Assembly: GCF_024505145.1 (NCBI RefSeq)
Contig: NZ_JANIAA010000011.1
Span: 62,001-126,000, forward strand
Length of the DNA: 64,000 nucleotides
Origin: Streptomyces rugosispiralis
Lineage (GTDB): Bacteria; Actinomycetota; Actinomycetes; Streptomycetales; Streptomycetaceae
Reading direction: 5' to 3'
Shown here: piece after piece, positions 54,079 to 61,873 of the stretch
Layout: each line of letters opens with the position of its first letter
Position numbering within the stretch: the stretch's first letter is position 1
Translations under genes and position numbers: made by a program
Notes under the pieces: model-generated
Databases searched by the model: none
The model's input: the letters and a program-made list of their open reading frames with translations, nothing else
Told to the model about the DNA's origin: nothing

Positions 54079-54456
54079 TCAGGTGAAGCGGATCTCGGAC
54101 GAGCGCCCGATCAGCAGGCGCCGCAATCGGCCTTCGCCGTTCACCCGCCCGGCGGCGACGAAGGTGGCCTCTGGGACGCCCTCGCGGCGCACCTCGCCCA
54201 GGAAGAGCTCGTCCTGGCCGAGCGTGGCCGCCGACAGCAGATGGTGGGTGCGGGTGCCCTTCTCGCGCTGTTCGAGGTAGCGCACCAGGGCGGCGCGGTC
54301 CCCGGCGAAGTCGGTGGCGTTGCCGTCGCCGGTGGAGAACAGGATGGAGAGCGAGAAGTCGTCGCTGATCAGATCGAGGATCCGGGACGGCTCGTCCCCG
54401 TCGAGGATCTCGAACCACGCGGTGAGGAAGGGGGCGGTGGCCGGGGTGTCCGTCAT
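54079..54456 (-). CDS. NTF2-like (SnoaL-type) protein
   Basis: A 125-residue cone-shaped NTF2-like domain: TAWFEILDGDEPSRILDLIS at the N-terminus and RREGVPEATFVAAGRVNGEG in the sheet. Such proteins act as small isomerases, cyclases or binding proteins. The ATG overlaps the stop of the preceding gene, another NTF2-like protein, so the two may form a heteromer. Confidence 0.78.
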   Translation of the reverse strand: MTDTPATAPFLTAWFEILDGDEPSRILDLISDDFSLSILFSTGDGNATDFAGDRAALVRYLEQREKGTRTHHLLSAATLGQDELFLGEVRREGVPEATFVAAGRVNGEGRLRRLLIGRSSEIRFT

Positions 54457-54839
54457 GCCCGGCTCCCGTCGCCCTGTCCGGTGTTCTGCCGGGCCCAGTC
54501 GACCAGCTCGAACGAGGTGGTGAAGAAGGACTGGTAGCGCGCCATGAGCCCGGCGGGCGAGATCACCGCGGCGGAGAGGAAGGAGCCGGTGTACCGCCCG
54601 CGCTCCGTCACCACTCCGTACACGGTCTCGACGTCGCCGTCCCGGCTGTGGCGCAGGATCTCATGCGCCCGGTCCACGGGGTTGCGGCCGGCCAGGTACG
54701 CGGCGAAGTCCTCCCTGGACTCGCCGCTGACCTCCGTGCCCGGCAGGGCGATGAGGAACCGGAAGTCGGGCTCGAGCAGGTCCAGCGTCCGTTCCGGATG
54801 CGGGCTGTCCATACTGGCCATGTACGTGTGCAATGCCAT
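54453..54839 (-). CDS. NTF2-like protein, first gene of the ligase operon
   Basis: A 128-residue NTF2-like protein (PERTLDLLEPDFRFLIALPG; RDGDVETVYGVVTERGRYTG). It is coupled by ATGA to the second NTF2-like gene. The operator CTGAGTTCAG lies only 21 bases upstream of the start codon, so this is the first gene of the TetR-controlled operon. Confidence 0.78.
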   Translation of the reverse strand: MALHTYMASMDSPHPERTLDLLEPDFRFLIALPGTEVSGESREDFAAYLAGRNPVDRAHEILRHSRDGDVETVYGVVTERGRYTGSFLSAAVISPAGLMARYQSFFTTSFELVDWARQNTGQGDGSRA

Positions 54840-54860
54840 GAGACGGACCCCCAGATCAAC

Positions 54861-54870
54861 CTGAGTTCAG
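54861..54870. promoter_or_regulatory. TetR operator at the ligase operon
   Basis: CTGAGTTCAG, identical (as a reverse complement) to the site in front of the tetR gene at 55683-55692. Flanking AAC and TTCAA make the region AT-rich. Confidence 0.6.
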
Positions 54871-54940
54871 TTCAATTCGGTGATCTGGATCGTAAGCCCG
54901 GGGAAACGCGGCTGACAAGGGTCCGTCACGGACGCGAAAC

Positions 54941-54969
54941 GGCCCCCGGGCCGAGGTCAGCCGGGGGCC
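54941..54969 (-). terminator. terminator after the TetR gene
   Basis: Perfect arms GGCCCCCGG and CCGGGGGCC around an 11-base loop, about 39 bases past the TetR stop. Confidence 0.65.
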
Positions 54970-55007
54970 GGAAACGAAAGGGTCGTACCGGGGTCGCGCT
55001 CAGGGCG

Positions 55008-55631
55008 TCATGTGGCGACCATCCGCACACACGCGCCCTCGATCAGTTCACCGATCTCCGACAGCGGCGTCGGCCCCGACGGCCGGTACCACCGCCATAC
55101 GCTGACGATCAGGCCGAGCACGCTCGCGCCGAGCAGCTGCGCGTCCCGGAGCGGGAACACGCCCATGGACATCCCCCGCACCAGCAGGTTCATCCAGTCC
55201 CGCTCGACGAGCTGGACCAGCTTGCGGGCCTCGACGCGCTCGGCCTCCTCGCGCTTGGACTTGCGCGGGCCGGAGAGCAGGTCCATGTGGTTGTGCAGGA
55301 TGCGCATCTGCAGAACCTCGTGGTCGGAGACGTCGTACGCCGCGCGGATGGCCGCGCGGAGCGCCTCGGTCGGATCCGTGACGTCCTCGGTCGCCTCCGT
55401 GAACTTGTCGTGGGAGCGCTGGAGTTCGAGCCGCATGATGGTGAGCAGGCAGTGGGTCTTGGACTCGAAGTAGTGGTACAGCGCCGTCTGACCGATGCCG
55501 ACCCGCTCCGCCACGGTGGACCACTTGGTGGCCTCGAAGCTCGTCTCGCCGAAGCAGTCGACGGCGGCCGCCAGGATGGCGGCCCGCTTGGACCTCGGCC
55601 CCGCTTCCGGTTCAACGATTCTCGTCGCCAT
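55008..55631 (-). CDS. TetR-family regulator of the catabolic cluster
   Basis: A 207-residue regulator: helix-turn-helix at about residues 35-60 (WSTVAERVGIGQTALYHYFE) with a helical C-terminal domain like the KstR2/FadR-type regulators of acyl-CoA metabolism, which respond to acyl-CoA. It lies between the ligase operon and the dehydrogenase operon. The shared CTGAGTTCAG dyads in front of it and of the ligase operon are its likely sites. Confidence 0.88.
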   Translation of the reverse strand: MATRIVEPEAGPRSKRAAILAAAVDCFGETSFEATKWSTVAERVGIGQTALYHYFESKTHCLLTIMRLELQRSHDKFTEATEDVTDPTEALRAAIRAAYDVSDHEVLQMRILHNHMDLLSGPRKSKREEAERVEARKLVQLVERDWMNLLVRGMSMGVFPLRDAQLLGASVLGLIVSVWRWYRPSGPTPLSEIGELIEGACVRMVAT

Positions 55632-55682
55632 GCCTCGTCTCCTGGCTCGCCCACCGTGTCCGTACCCGAGAGTAGCCCCAAG

Positions 55683-55692
55683 CTGAACTCAG
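55683..55692. promoter_or_regulatory. operator upstream of tetR
   Basis: CTGAACTCAG lies 52 bases upstream of the tetR start, in the 112-bp gap after the ECH gene. It matches the operator at 54861-54870 and indicates autoregulation. Confidence 0.6.
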
Positions 55693-55743
55693 TTGCCAAT
55701 CGCGCACCCGACACGGTGGGTTCCCTGGGGTGTGGCGAGGAGT

Positions 55744-56541
55744 TCATGCGGTGGTGGCGGTGCGGGTGAAGTCGGGCGTCCGCTTGTCCAGGAAGGCGGC
55801 GACGCCCTCACGACCGGCGGCGGAGGCGGCCGCGGCGGCGATCGCACGGGCCTCCCGGTCCAGCTGGGTACCGAGGTCGGCGTTCTGTCCGGTGGCGACG
55901 AGTCGTCGGGTGGCGCCGAAGGCGGCGGTGGGCCCGTCGCGCAGCGCCTCGGCCGTGCGCAGCGCCTCGGCGGCCAGCCGGTCGGCGGGGACGACCCGGC
56001 TCACCAGTCCGATGGCCTCGGCTTCCGCCGCCGCGATACGGCGGTTGGTCAGCAGCAGGTCAAGGGCGCGCTTGGGACCGACGAGCCGGGGCAGGAACCA
56101 ACTCACTCCGGCGTCCGGTGAGTAGCCGATCCGGGTGTACGCGGTGGTGAACGAGGCGTCGTCGGCGGCCAGGGTCAGATCGGCGGACGCGGCGAGGCCG
56201 ATGCCCGCACCGGCGACGGCTCCCTGCACGGCGGCCACCACGGGCGCGTCGCCCGCCGCGAACGTGCGCAGGGCGTCATGGAGCGCGTCGGTCACCGCGA
56301 GGAGGTGCCGCTCCAGCGGCCCTCCGGAGAAGCGGGAGAACTCCGCGAGGTCCCCGCCGACGCAGAACGACTTCCCTTCGCCGGTCAGCAGCACGGCCCT
56401 TACGGATACGGACTCGCCGGCGCAGGCCCGCGCCGCGTCCCGCAGTCCGCGTGCCATCTCCAGGTCGATGGCGTTGCCCGCCGCGCCCCGGCGCAGGGTG
56501 ACGCGGGCGAGGCCGTCGTCGATCTCGATGCCGACGCTCAT
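55744..56541 (-). CDS. enoyl-CoA hydratase/isomerase-family protein
   Basis: A 265-residue crotonase-fold protein: oxyanion-hole GDLAEF and VVAAVQGAVAGAGIGLAASA, then TRIGYSPDAGVSWFLPRLVG. The usual catalytic glutamate before the GxxPxxG segment is absent, but the Asp in SPDAG is kept. This is the PaaG-like pattern associated with double-bond isomerisation. The ATG overlaps the stop of the SDR gene, placing it last in the operon. Confidence 0.88.
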   Translation of the reverse strand: MSVGIEIDDGLARVTLRRGAAGNAIDLEMARGLRDAARACAGESVSVRAVLLTGEGKSFCVGGDLAEFSRFSGGPLERHLLAVTDALHDALRTFAAGDAPVVAAVQGAVAGAGIGLAASADLTLAADDASFTTAYTRIGYSPDAGVSWFLPRLVGPKRALDLLLTNRRIAAAEAEAIGLVSRVVPADRLAAEALRTAEALRDGPTAAFGATRRLVATGQNADLGTQLDREARAIAAAAASAAGREGVAAFLDKRTPDFTRTATTA

Positions 56542-57437
56542 CGCGCGGTCCATCCGCCGTCGACGGTGAGGACCTGGCCGGTGCAGTACGAGGAGGCGTC
56601 CGAGGCCAGGAACAGCAGCGCGCCGTCGAGTTCATGGGCCGCGCCGCCGCGCCGCAGCAGGGTGTTGCGCTCGACCCAGCGGCTGGAGCGCTCGTCGCCG
56701 AAGAGGTCGGCGGTCATCTCGGTGCGGAACCAGCCCGGGGCGAGCGCGTTGACGCGGGTTCCGCTCGGGCCCCACTGCCCGGCCAGTTCCCGGGTCAGCC
56801 CGATCAGCCCGGCCTTGGACGCCGCGTAGCTCGCGCCGCCCAGCGGGGCGGCGGTGACCAGGCCGAGGATGGAGGACACGTTGATGACGCTGCGGGGCGG
56901 GGCGCCGTCCCCGGCGGGTGCCTCCGCCACCAGGCGTGCCAGATGGAAGGGGGCGGTGAGGTTGACGCCGAGGACGTCGGCGAAGGTGTCCGGGGACTCG
57001 TCCTCGGCGCGGGTCTCGCCGGACATGGCCGCGTTGTTGACCAGGATATCGATGCGGCCGGTGGCCTCCAGCGCCGTCCCGGCCAGCCGCGCGCGGTCGG
57101 CGGCGCGCGAGACGTCGCAGCCGACGGGGTGGATACGGGCGTCGGAATCGGCGAGTTCCTTCAGCTTCTCGATCCGCCGGGCGGCGGCGAACACGGTGGC
57201 CCCGGCCTGTGCGAGGACGGTGGCGAAACGTGCGCCGAGCCCCGCGGACGCGCCGGTGACCAGGGCCGTTCTACCCCGGAGCGAGAACAGCTCGGCGGCC
57301 GGCCGGGGCACGTCCCGTGGCGCGGTCATCTCTCCCCCCATGGTCATGCCTCCCTCCGCGGTCATCTCTCCCCCCATGGTCATGCCTCCCTCCGCGGTCA
57401 TCCCTCCACCCAGGGTCGTCCCTCCGTCCGCGGTCAT
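56538..57437 (-). CDS. SDR oxidoreductase with repeated N-terminus
   Basis: A 299-residue classical SDR: TALVTGASAGLGARFATVLA, NNAAMSGE, INVSSILG (catalytic Ser) and YAASKAGLIGL (Tyr/Lys). Its first 36 residues are three 12-residue repeats of MTAEGGMTMGGE type, outside the fold. Each repeat carries its own Shine-Dalgarno-like purines and ATG, so any of four starts (57437, 57401, 57365, 57329) could be used. The first overlaps the stop of the preceding SDR gene (ATGA). Confidence 0.88.
   Translation of the reverse strand: MTADGGTTLGGGMTAEGGMTMGGEMTAEGGMTMGGEMTAPRDVPRPAAELFSLRGRTALVTGASAGLGARFATVLAQAGATVFAAARRIEKLKELADSDARIHPVGCDVSRAADRARLAGTALEATGRIDILVNNAAMSGETRAEDESPDTFADVLGVNLTAPFHLARLVAEAPAGDGAPPRSVINVSSILGLVTAAPLGGASYAASKAGLIGLTRELAGQWGPSGTRVNALAPGWFRTEMTADLFGDERSSRWVERNTLLRRGGAAHELDGALLFLASDASSYCTGQVLTVDGGWTAR
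57330..57437 (-). repeat. 36-bp repeat duplicating a translation start region
   Basis: Three 36-bp units; the second and third are identical and the first is diverged. Each begins with ATGACCGCGGA and ends with a GGAGGG or GGGGAGAG block just before the next ATG. The effect is four consecutive start sites. Confidence 0.85.
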
Positions 57438-58210
57438 CCCTCCACCCCGATCGGCAGGGCGGTCGCGCCACCGTCGAGCACCAGGGTCTGGCCGGTCATC
57501 CAGGAGGAGGCGTCGGTGGCCAGGAACAGCGCAGCGTGTGCCACGTCCTCGACCGTGCCGAGGCGCCGCAGCGGCAACTTGGCGGTGAGGATCGGCTCCC
57601 GGACCTCCCACACCGCCCGTGCCAGCTCCGTCTTGATCAGTCCGGGGGCAATGGCGTTGACGCGGGCGCGCGGCCCCAGTTCGTAGGCGAGCTGACGGGT
57701 CATGTGCAGCATGGCGGCCTTGGTGGCGTTGTAGTAGCCGATATGCGGATCGACGACGAGCCCGCCGACGGAGGCGATGTTGACCACCGCTCCCCCGTGC
57801 TCGGCCATCCAGGCCCGCCAGGCGCACCGGGTCCAGGCGACCATGCCGTACTGGTTGACCCGGGCGGTCTTCTCGGCGCGCGGCAGGTCCAGGTCGAGCA
57901 GATCGCCGTGGTACGGATTGGTGGCCGCGTTGTTGACGAGGACGTCGACCCGGCCGAAGCGGGACATGGTCTCCTCGACGCACCGCTCGGCCTGCTCAGG
58001 TTCACCGGCGTTCGCCACCACCGTGTGCACGTCGCCGTCGCCCTTGGCGCGCAGCAACTCCTCGCGCGCGTCGGCGAGTCCGGCCGGTTTGCGGGCGGCG
58101 ATCACCACATGGGCGCCGGCCGCCCGGTACGCGGTGGCGATGCCGAGGCCGATGCCACGGGATCCGCCGGTGATGACGGCCACCTTGCCGTCGAGGCCGT
58201 TGGCGCTCAC
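57434..58210 (-). CDS. SDR oxidoreductase
   Basis: A 258-residue classical short-chain dehydrogenase: VAVITGGSRGIGLGIATAYR, NNAATNPY, VNIASVGG (Ser) and YNATKAAMLHM (Tyr/Lys), with WMTGQTLVLDGG at the end. It could oxidise a 3-hydroxyacyl-CoA intermediate in the pathway. Its GTG overlaps the stop of the acyl-CoA dehydrogenase gene (GTGA). Confidence 0.9.
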   Translation of the reverse strand: MSANGLDGKVAVITGGSRGIGLGIATAYRAAGAHVVIAARKPAGLADAREELLRAKGDGDVHTVVANAGEPEQAERCVEETMSRFGRVDVLVNNAATNPYHGDLLDLDLPRAEKTARVNQYGMVAWTRCAWRAWMAEHGGAVVNIASVGGLVVDPHIGYYNATKAAMLHMTRQLAYELGPRARVNAIAPGLIKTELARAVWEVREPILTAKLPLRRLGTVEDVAHAALFLATDASSWMTGQTLVLDGGATALPIGVEG

Positions 58211-59439
58211 GCTGCCCCCGTCGTCGGGTCGGTCTTCTTCTTGTAGTGCGCGAGTTCCTGGCGGGCCACCGTCCGCAGATGGACTTCGTCGGGGCCGTCG
58301 GCGATGCGCAGCGCCCGGGTGATGGCGTACAGCCGGGCGAGTACGGTGTCGTCGCTGACCCCCGCCGCGCCGTGCGCCTGCACCGCGCGGTCGACCACCT
58401 TGTGCGCGACCTCCAGCGCCGCGACCTTGATGGCGGCCACCTCCATGCGGGCGGCGGCGTTGCCGACGGTGTCCATCAGCCAGGCCGATTTGAGCACGAG
58501 GAGACGCACCTGCTCGATCTCGATGCGGCTGCGGGCGATCCACTCCCGGACCACTCCCCGGTCGGCGAGCGGCCCGCCGAAGGCGGTGCGTTCGGTGGCG
58601 CGCTCGCACATCAGCCGCAGGGCCCGCTCGGCGAAGCCCACGGCGCGCATCGCGTAGTGCATACGGCCGGGGCCGAGCCGTCCCTGGGCGATGGCGAAGC
58701 CCTCGCCCTCGCCGCCGAGGATGTTCTCCACCGGTACGCGGACGTTCTCGAAGCGCACGTCGCCGTGGCCGAGCCGGTCGGTGTAACCGAACATCGGCAG
58801 ATCGCGCAGGACCGTGACGCCCGGCGTGTTCCGGGGGACGAGCAGCATGGACTGCTGCCGGTAGGTGGGCGCCTCCGGGTCCGTCTTCCCCATCAGGATG
58901 ATCAGCTCGCAGTCGGGGTCGAGGATCCCGGAGGTGTACCACTTGCGGCCGTTGACCACGTACGTGTCGCCGTCGCGGGTGATGCGGGTGCGGATGTTGC
59001 GGGCGTCGGAGCTGGCGACCTCCGGTTCGGTCATGGCGAAGCACGACCGGATCCGGGCGTCGAGCAGCGGGCGCAGCCAGCGTTCCCGCTGCTCGGCGGT
59101 GCCGTACAGCGCGAGCAGCTCCATGTTGCCGGTGTCGGGCGCCGAGCAGTTGAACACCTCGGGGCCGATGATGGATTGGCCCGCCAGCTCGGCGAGCGGC
59201 GCGTATTCGAGGTTGCTGAGCCCCGCGCCCCAGTCGCCGTGTGCCATGAAGAGGTTCCACAGGCCCTCGGCGCGGGCCTTCGCCTTCAGGTCGGCCATGA
59301 CCGGCGGAAGGGCGTGCGGGTCGTCCCCTTCGGCCAGTTGCCGGTCGTAGGTGGCCTCCGCGGGGAAGACGTGCTCGTCCATGAACGACCGCATGCGGCC
59401 CTGGAGTTCACTCGCCCGTGGCGAGTATCCGAAGTCCAC
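58207..59439 (-). CDS. acyl-CoA dehydrogenase (ACAD11-like)
   Basis: A 410-residue FAD flavoprotein with CFAMTEPEVASSDARNIRTR (FAD/substrate loop), GRKWYTSG, and AHGAAGVSDDT and ALRIADGPDEVH at the C-terminus, where the acidic residue of GPDEVH lies. This pattern is closest to the ACAD10/11 and LvaC-type group rather than straight-chain FadE. It lies next to a kinase gene whose counterpart is fused to the dehydrogenase in human ACAD10 and ACAD11. Confidence 0.9.
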   Translation of the reverse strand: MDFGYSPRASELQGRMRSFMDEHVFPAEATYDRQLAEGDDPHALPPVMADLKAKARAEGLWNLFMAHGDWGAGLSNLEYAPLAELAGQSIIGPEVFNCSAPDTGNMELLALYGTAEQRERWLRPLLDARIRSCFAMTEPEVASSDARNIRTRITRDGDTYVVNGRKWYTSGILDPDCELIILMGKTDPEAPTYRQQSMLLVPRNTPGVTVLRDLPMFGYTDRLGHGDVRFENVRVPVENILGGEGEGFAIAQGRLGPGRMHYAMRAVGFAERALRLMCERATERTAFGGPLADRGVVREWIARSRIEIEQVRLLVLKSAWLMDTVGNAAARMEVAAIKVAALEVAHKVVDRAVQAHGAAGVSDDTVLARLYAITRALRIADGPDEVHLRTVARQELAHYKKKTDPTTGAA

Positions 59440-59478
59440 GAGTGCTCCTGTTCGGTGGGGGGACGGATCGCTGCCGGG

Positions 59479-60477
59479 TCAGCCGAGGATGTCGCGGGCG
59501 GTGCGGATCATCGCGGCGATGGTGGGCGGCAGGCGTTCCTGGTCCGGGTCGTGGTGTTTGCCCTCGCGGTGGCGACGCAGGTTGTGGCCCATGATCGCGG
59601 CCATCTTCATGCGGCCGAGCGCCCGGAACCAGTCCATCGCGGGCAGCGCGTGCCCGCCGTCGCCGCCGTAGGTGCCAAGCGGTTCGCCGTAGGCGTCCAG
59701 CAGTTCCGCCTCGCCGGGCAGACCGGGCACCGCGTGTCCCAGCCGGGGGAAGTTGCGGTGGTCGGCGAAGAGCAGGAACCAGCCCAGGTCGATGCGGGGA
59801 TCGCCGACGCTCCAGATCTCCCAGTCCACGACGGCCACCGCCCGCTCGCCCGCGCACAGCACATTGCCGAGCCGGAAGTCCCCGTGCAGCAGCACCGGCG
59901 GGAGGCCGCGGGGTACGCCATCGGCGAGACGTACCAGCAACTGCTCCCCGCCGGGCCGCAGTTCGGGTGGAACGGCACGCAGGGTGCGGCTCCACCGGTC
60001 CAGCTCGCCGGTGGGGTCGAGGGGTGCGGGCGCGTCGAGCCCGGGTGTGCGCACATCGGTGCCGTGCAGGCGTCGTAGTACGGACGCGATCTCCAGCATC
60101 CGGGCGCGGGCCGTCGCGGCGGGCACCTCGTGGTCGTCCAGCACCGGCTCGACGGCCTCACCGTCCGCGAAGTCCATGGCGAACCAGGCGGGTTGCGTCT
60201 CGTCGACGGCCACCACGCCCGGCACCGGCACCGCGGACCCGGCCAGCGCGCCCAGCACCCGTGCCTGGCGCAGCACGTCATTGCGCCCGACGGGCCGCTG
60301 CCCCGGTGGCACGGCCTTGACGACGTACCGGGCGTCCCCCGCCGCGACCTCGTACGTCAGCCCGGAGTGGCCGCCCGGCAGCACCTCCAACTCGCCGATG
60401 GCCGCGCCCGGGTGGTGGCGGGCGAGCCGGTCGCGGACCCGGGCGGCCAGTTCCGGCACCTCGGTGGCCATGCTCAT
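59479..60477 (-). CDS. APH-fold phosphotransferase, candidate hydroxyacyl-CoA kinase
   Basis: A 332-residue aminoglycoside phosphotransferase-like kinase: SGLTYEVAAGDARYVVKAVP (nucleotide loop and Lys), the Brenner motif VLLHGDFRLGNVL and the metal-binding AVVDWEIWSVGDPRIDLGW. Its closest architectural relatives are the N-terminal domains of ACAD10/11 and LvaA, which phosphorylate a hydroxyacyl-CoA. The ATG overlaps the upstream dehydrogenase stop (ATGA). An antibiotic-resistance role is unlikely in this setting. Confidence 0.87.
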   Translation of the reverse strand: MSMATEVPELAARVRDRLARHHPGAAIGELEVLPGGHSGLTYEVAAGDARYVVKAVPPGQRPVGRNDVLRQARVLGALAGSAVPVPGVVAVDETQPAWFAMDFADGEAVEPVLDDHEVPAATARARMLEIASVLRRLHGTDVRTPGLDAPAPLDPTGELDRWSRTLRAVPPELRPGGEQLLVRLADGVPRGLPPVLLHGDFRLGNVLCAGERAVAVVDWEIWSVGDPRIDLGWFLLFADHRNFPRLGHAVPGLPGEAELLDAYGEPLGTYGGDGGHALPAMDWFRALGRMKMAAIMGHNLRRHREGKHHDPDQERLPPTIAAMIRTARDILG

Positions 60478-61676
60478 CGGACGGGCTCCTTGGGCAGGCC
60501 GAGGACGCGTTCGGCGAGGATGGTGCGCTGGATCTCGTCGGTGCCGCCCGCGATGCTGTACCCGGGCGCGCCCAGCAGATGCTCCGTCCAGGCGTAGGTG
60601 CCCCACTCCCCCGTGTCCGCCACCAGGCTCGGCCCCAGCAGTTCGGACACCAGGTCGCTGGTGCGCCGCATGGTCTCGGTGGCGTACAGCTTGCCGACCG
60701 ACGCCTCCGCGCCGGGCTCGCGCCCCGCGACGAGGGCGGCGGTCACCCGCAGCCCCATGAGGCGCTGGACGAGGGTGCGGATGTGGAGGTCGGCGGCGCG
60801 CTGGTGTTCGGCGCCGGTGAGGGGACGCGGCAGGTTCGCGGCCAAGTCCAGCGCCCGGTCGGCGTTGTCCAGTCCGAGGCCGCCGGAGTCGAGCCGTTCG
60901 GCGGCCAGCACGCTGAGCGTGACCCGCCAGCCCTCGCCGACCGGCCCGAGCCGATCGGTGTCCGGCACCCGCACCCCGTCGAGGTAGACCTCGTTGAAGC
61001 TGGTGCCGCCAGTCATCTGCCGGATGGGCCGTACGGTGACGCCCGGCGCGTCCATGCGCACCAGGAAGACGGTGATACCGGCGTGTTTGCGGACGTCCGG
61101 ATCGGTGCGGCACACCGCGACGCCCCAGGTGGCGACGCGGGCGCCGGAGGTCCACACCTTGTGCCCGGTGAGCACCCAGCCGTCGCCGTCCCGCACGGCC
61201 CTGGTGCGCACCGCGGCGAGGTCGGAGCCCGCCTCGGTCTCCGAGAAGAGCTGGCAGGCCAGCTCGTCGGTGCGCAGCAGGGGCACGAGCCGGCGGTTCT
61301 TCTGCTCCTCGGTGCCCCACAGGCCGATCGCGGGGGCGACTAGGGCCTGTGTCACGGGAAAGATCTCGGGACGGTGGGGTACGTCGAAGGCCGCCTCTTC
61401 GGCGCGGTAGAGCTGCTCGTAGTACGCGGGCAGCCCCTGTCCGCCGTACTCCTGCTGCCAGTTGAACGCGGACCAGCCCTGGTCGTAGCGGGTGCGTTCC
61501 CACTCCTGGACGCGGGCGGTGTGCTCGCGCTCCTGCTCCTCGGTCCAGTTGTCGAACACGGCGACGGAATCGGAGCCGCTGCCCCACTCCCCGTCGGCGG
61601 CGCGGGGCCGGGCGACTCCGGTGAGCCACCGCCGGGCCGCGGCGCGGAACTCCTCGGGTTCCGGGATGCCGCTCAT
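60474..61676 (-). CDS. acyl-CoA dehydrogenase
   Basis: A 400-residue FAD enzyme of the large ACAD family: QLFSETEAGSDLAAVRTRAV, GHKVWTSGARVATWGVAVCR, and YSIAGGTDEIQRTILAERVL at the C-terminus. It is of a different type from the dehydrogenase at 58.2 kb and resembles steroid/branched-acid FadE proteins. ATG 61676 has AAGGAG directly upstream. It is the first gene of the dehydrogenase-kinase operon. Confidence 0.9.
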   Translation of the reverse strand: MSGIPEPEEFRAAARRWLTGVARPRAADGEWGSGSDSVAVFDNWTEEQEREHTARVQEWERTRYDQGWSAFNWQQEYGGQGLPAYYEQLYRAEEAAFDVPHRPEIFPVTQALVAPAIGLWGTEEQKNRRLVPLLRTDELACQLFSETEAGSDLAAVRTRAVRDGDGWVLTGHKVWTSGARVATWGVAVCRTDPDVRKHAGITVFLVRMDAPGVTVRPIRQMTGGTSFNEVYLDGVRVPDTDRLGPVGEGWRVTLSVLAAERLDSGGLGLDNADRALDLAANLPRPLTGAEHQRAADLHIRTLVQRLMGLRVTAALVAGREPGAEASVGKLYATETMRRTSDLVSELLGPSLVADTGEWGTYAWTEHLLGAPGYSIAGGTDEIQRTILAERVLGLPKEPVR

Positions 61677-61748
61677 CTCCTTCTCCACCTCCTCGGATCG
61701 GGTTTTTCACTGGGTGTCCGGCGGATCACGCGGCGGAGCCGCGTGGCA

Positions 61749-61790
61749 GGGGCTCCGCCCCCGGGCCCCGGGGTCTGGGGGCGGAGCCCC
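61749..61790 (-). terminator. terminator between thiolase and dehydrogenase operons
   Basis: Perfect 14-base arms GGGGCTCCGCCCCC and GGGGGCGGAGCCCC around a 14-base loop. It suggests that the thiolase transcript ends here and the dehydrogenase operon has its own promoter. Confidence 0.7.
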
Positions 61791-61805
61791 AGTCGCAGGA
61801 AGGGT

Positions 61806-61873
61806 GCGGGCCGTTCTGCGGGCCGTTTCAGCGGGCCGTTCTGCGGGCCCTTCTGCGGGCCGTTTCAGCGGGA
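61806..61873. repeat. 12/13-bp degenerate tandem repeats
   Basis: GCGGGCCGTTCT and GCGGGCCGTTTCA alternate, about five units, and run into the thiolase stop codon at 61865-61867. Confidence 0.75.

Noticed and set aside
59479..60477. Aminoglycoside resistance kinase
   Set aside because: The fold is shared, but the gene is translationally coupled to acyl-CoA dehydrogenases and matches the ACAD10/11 arrangement.
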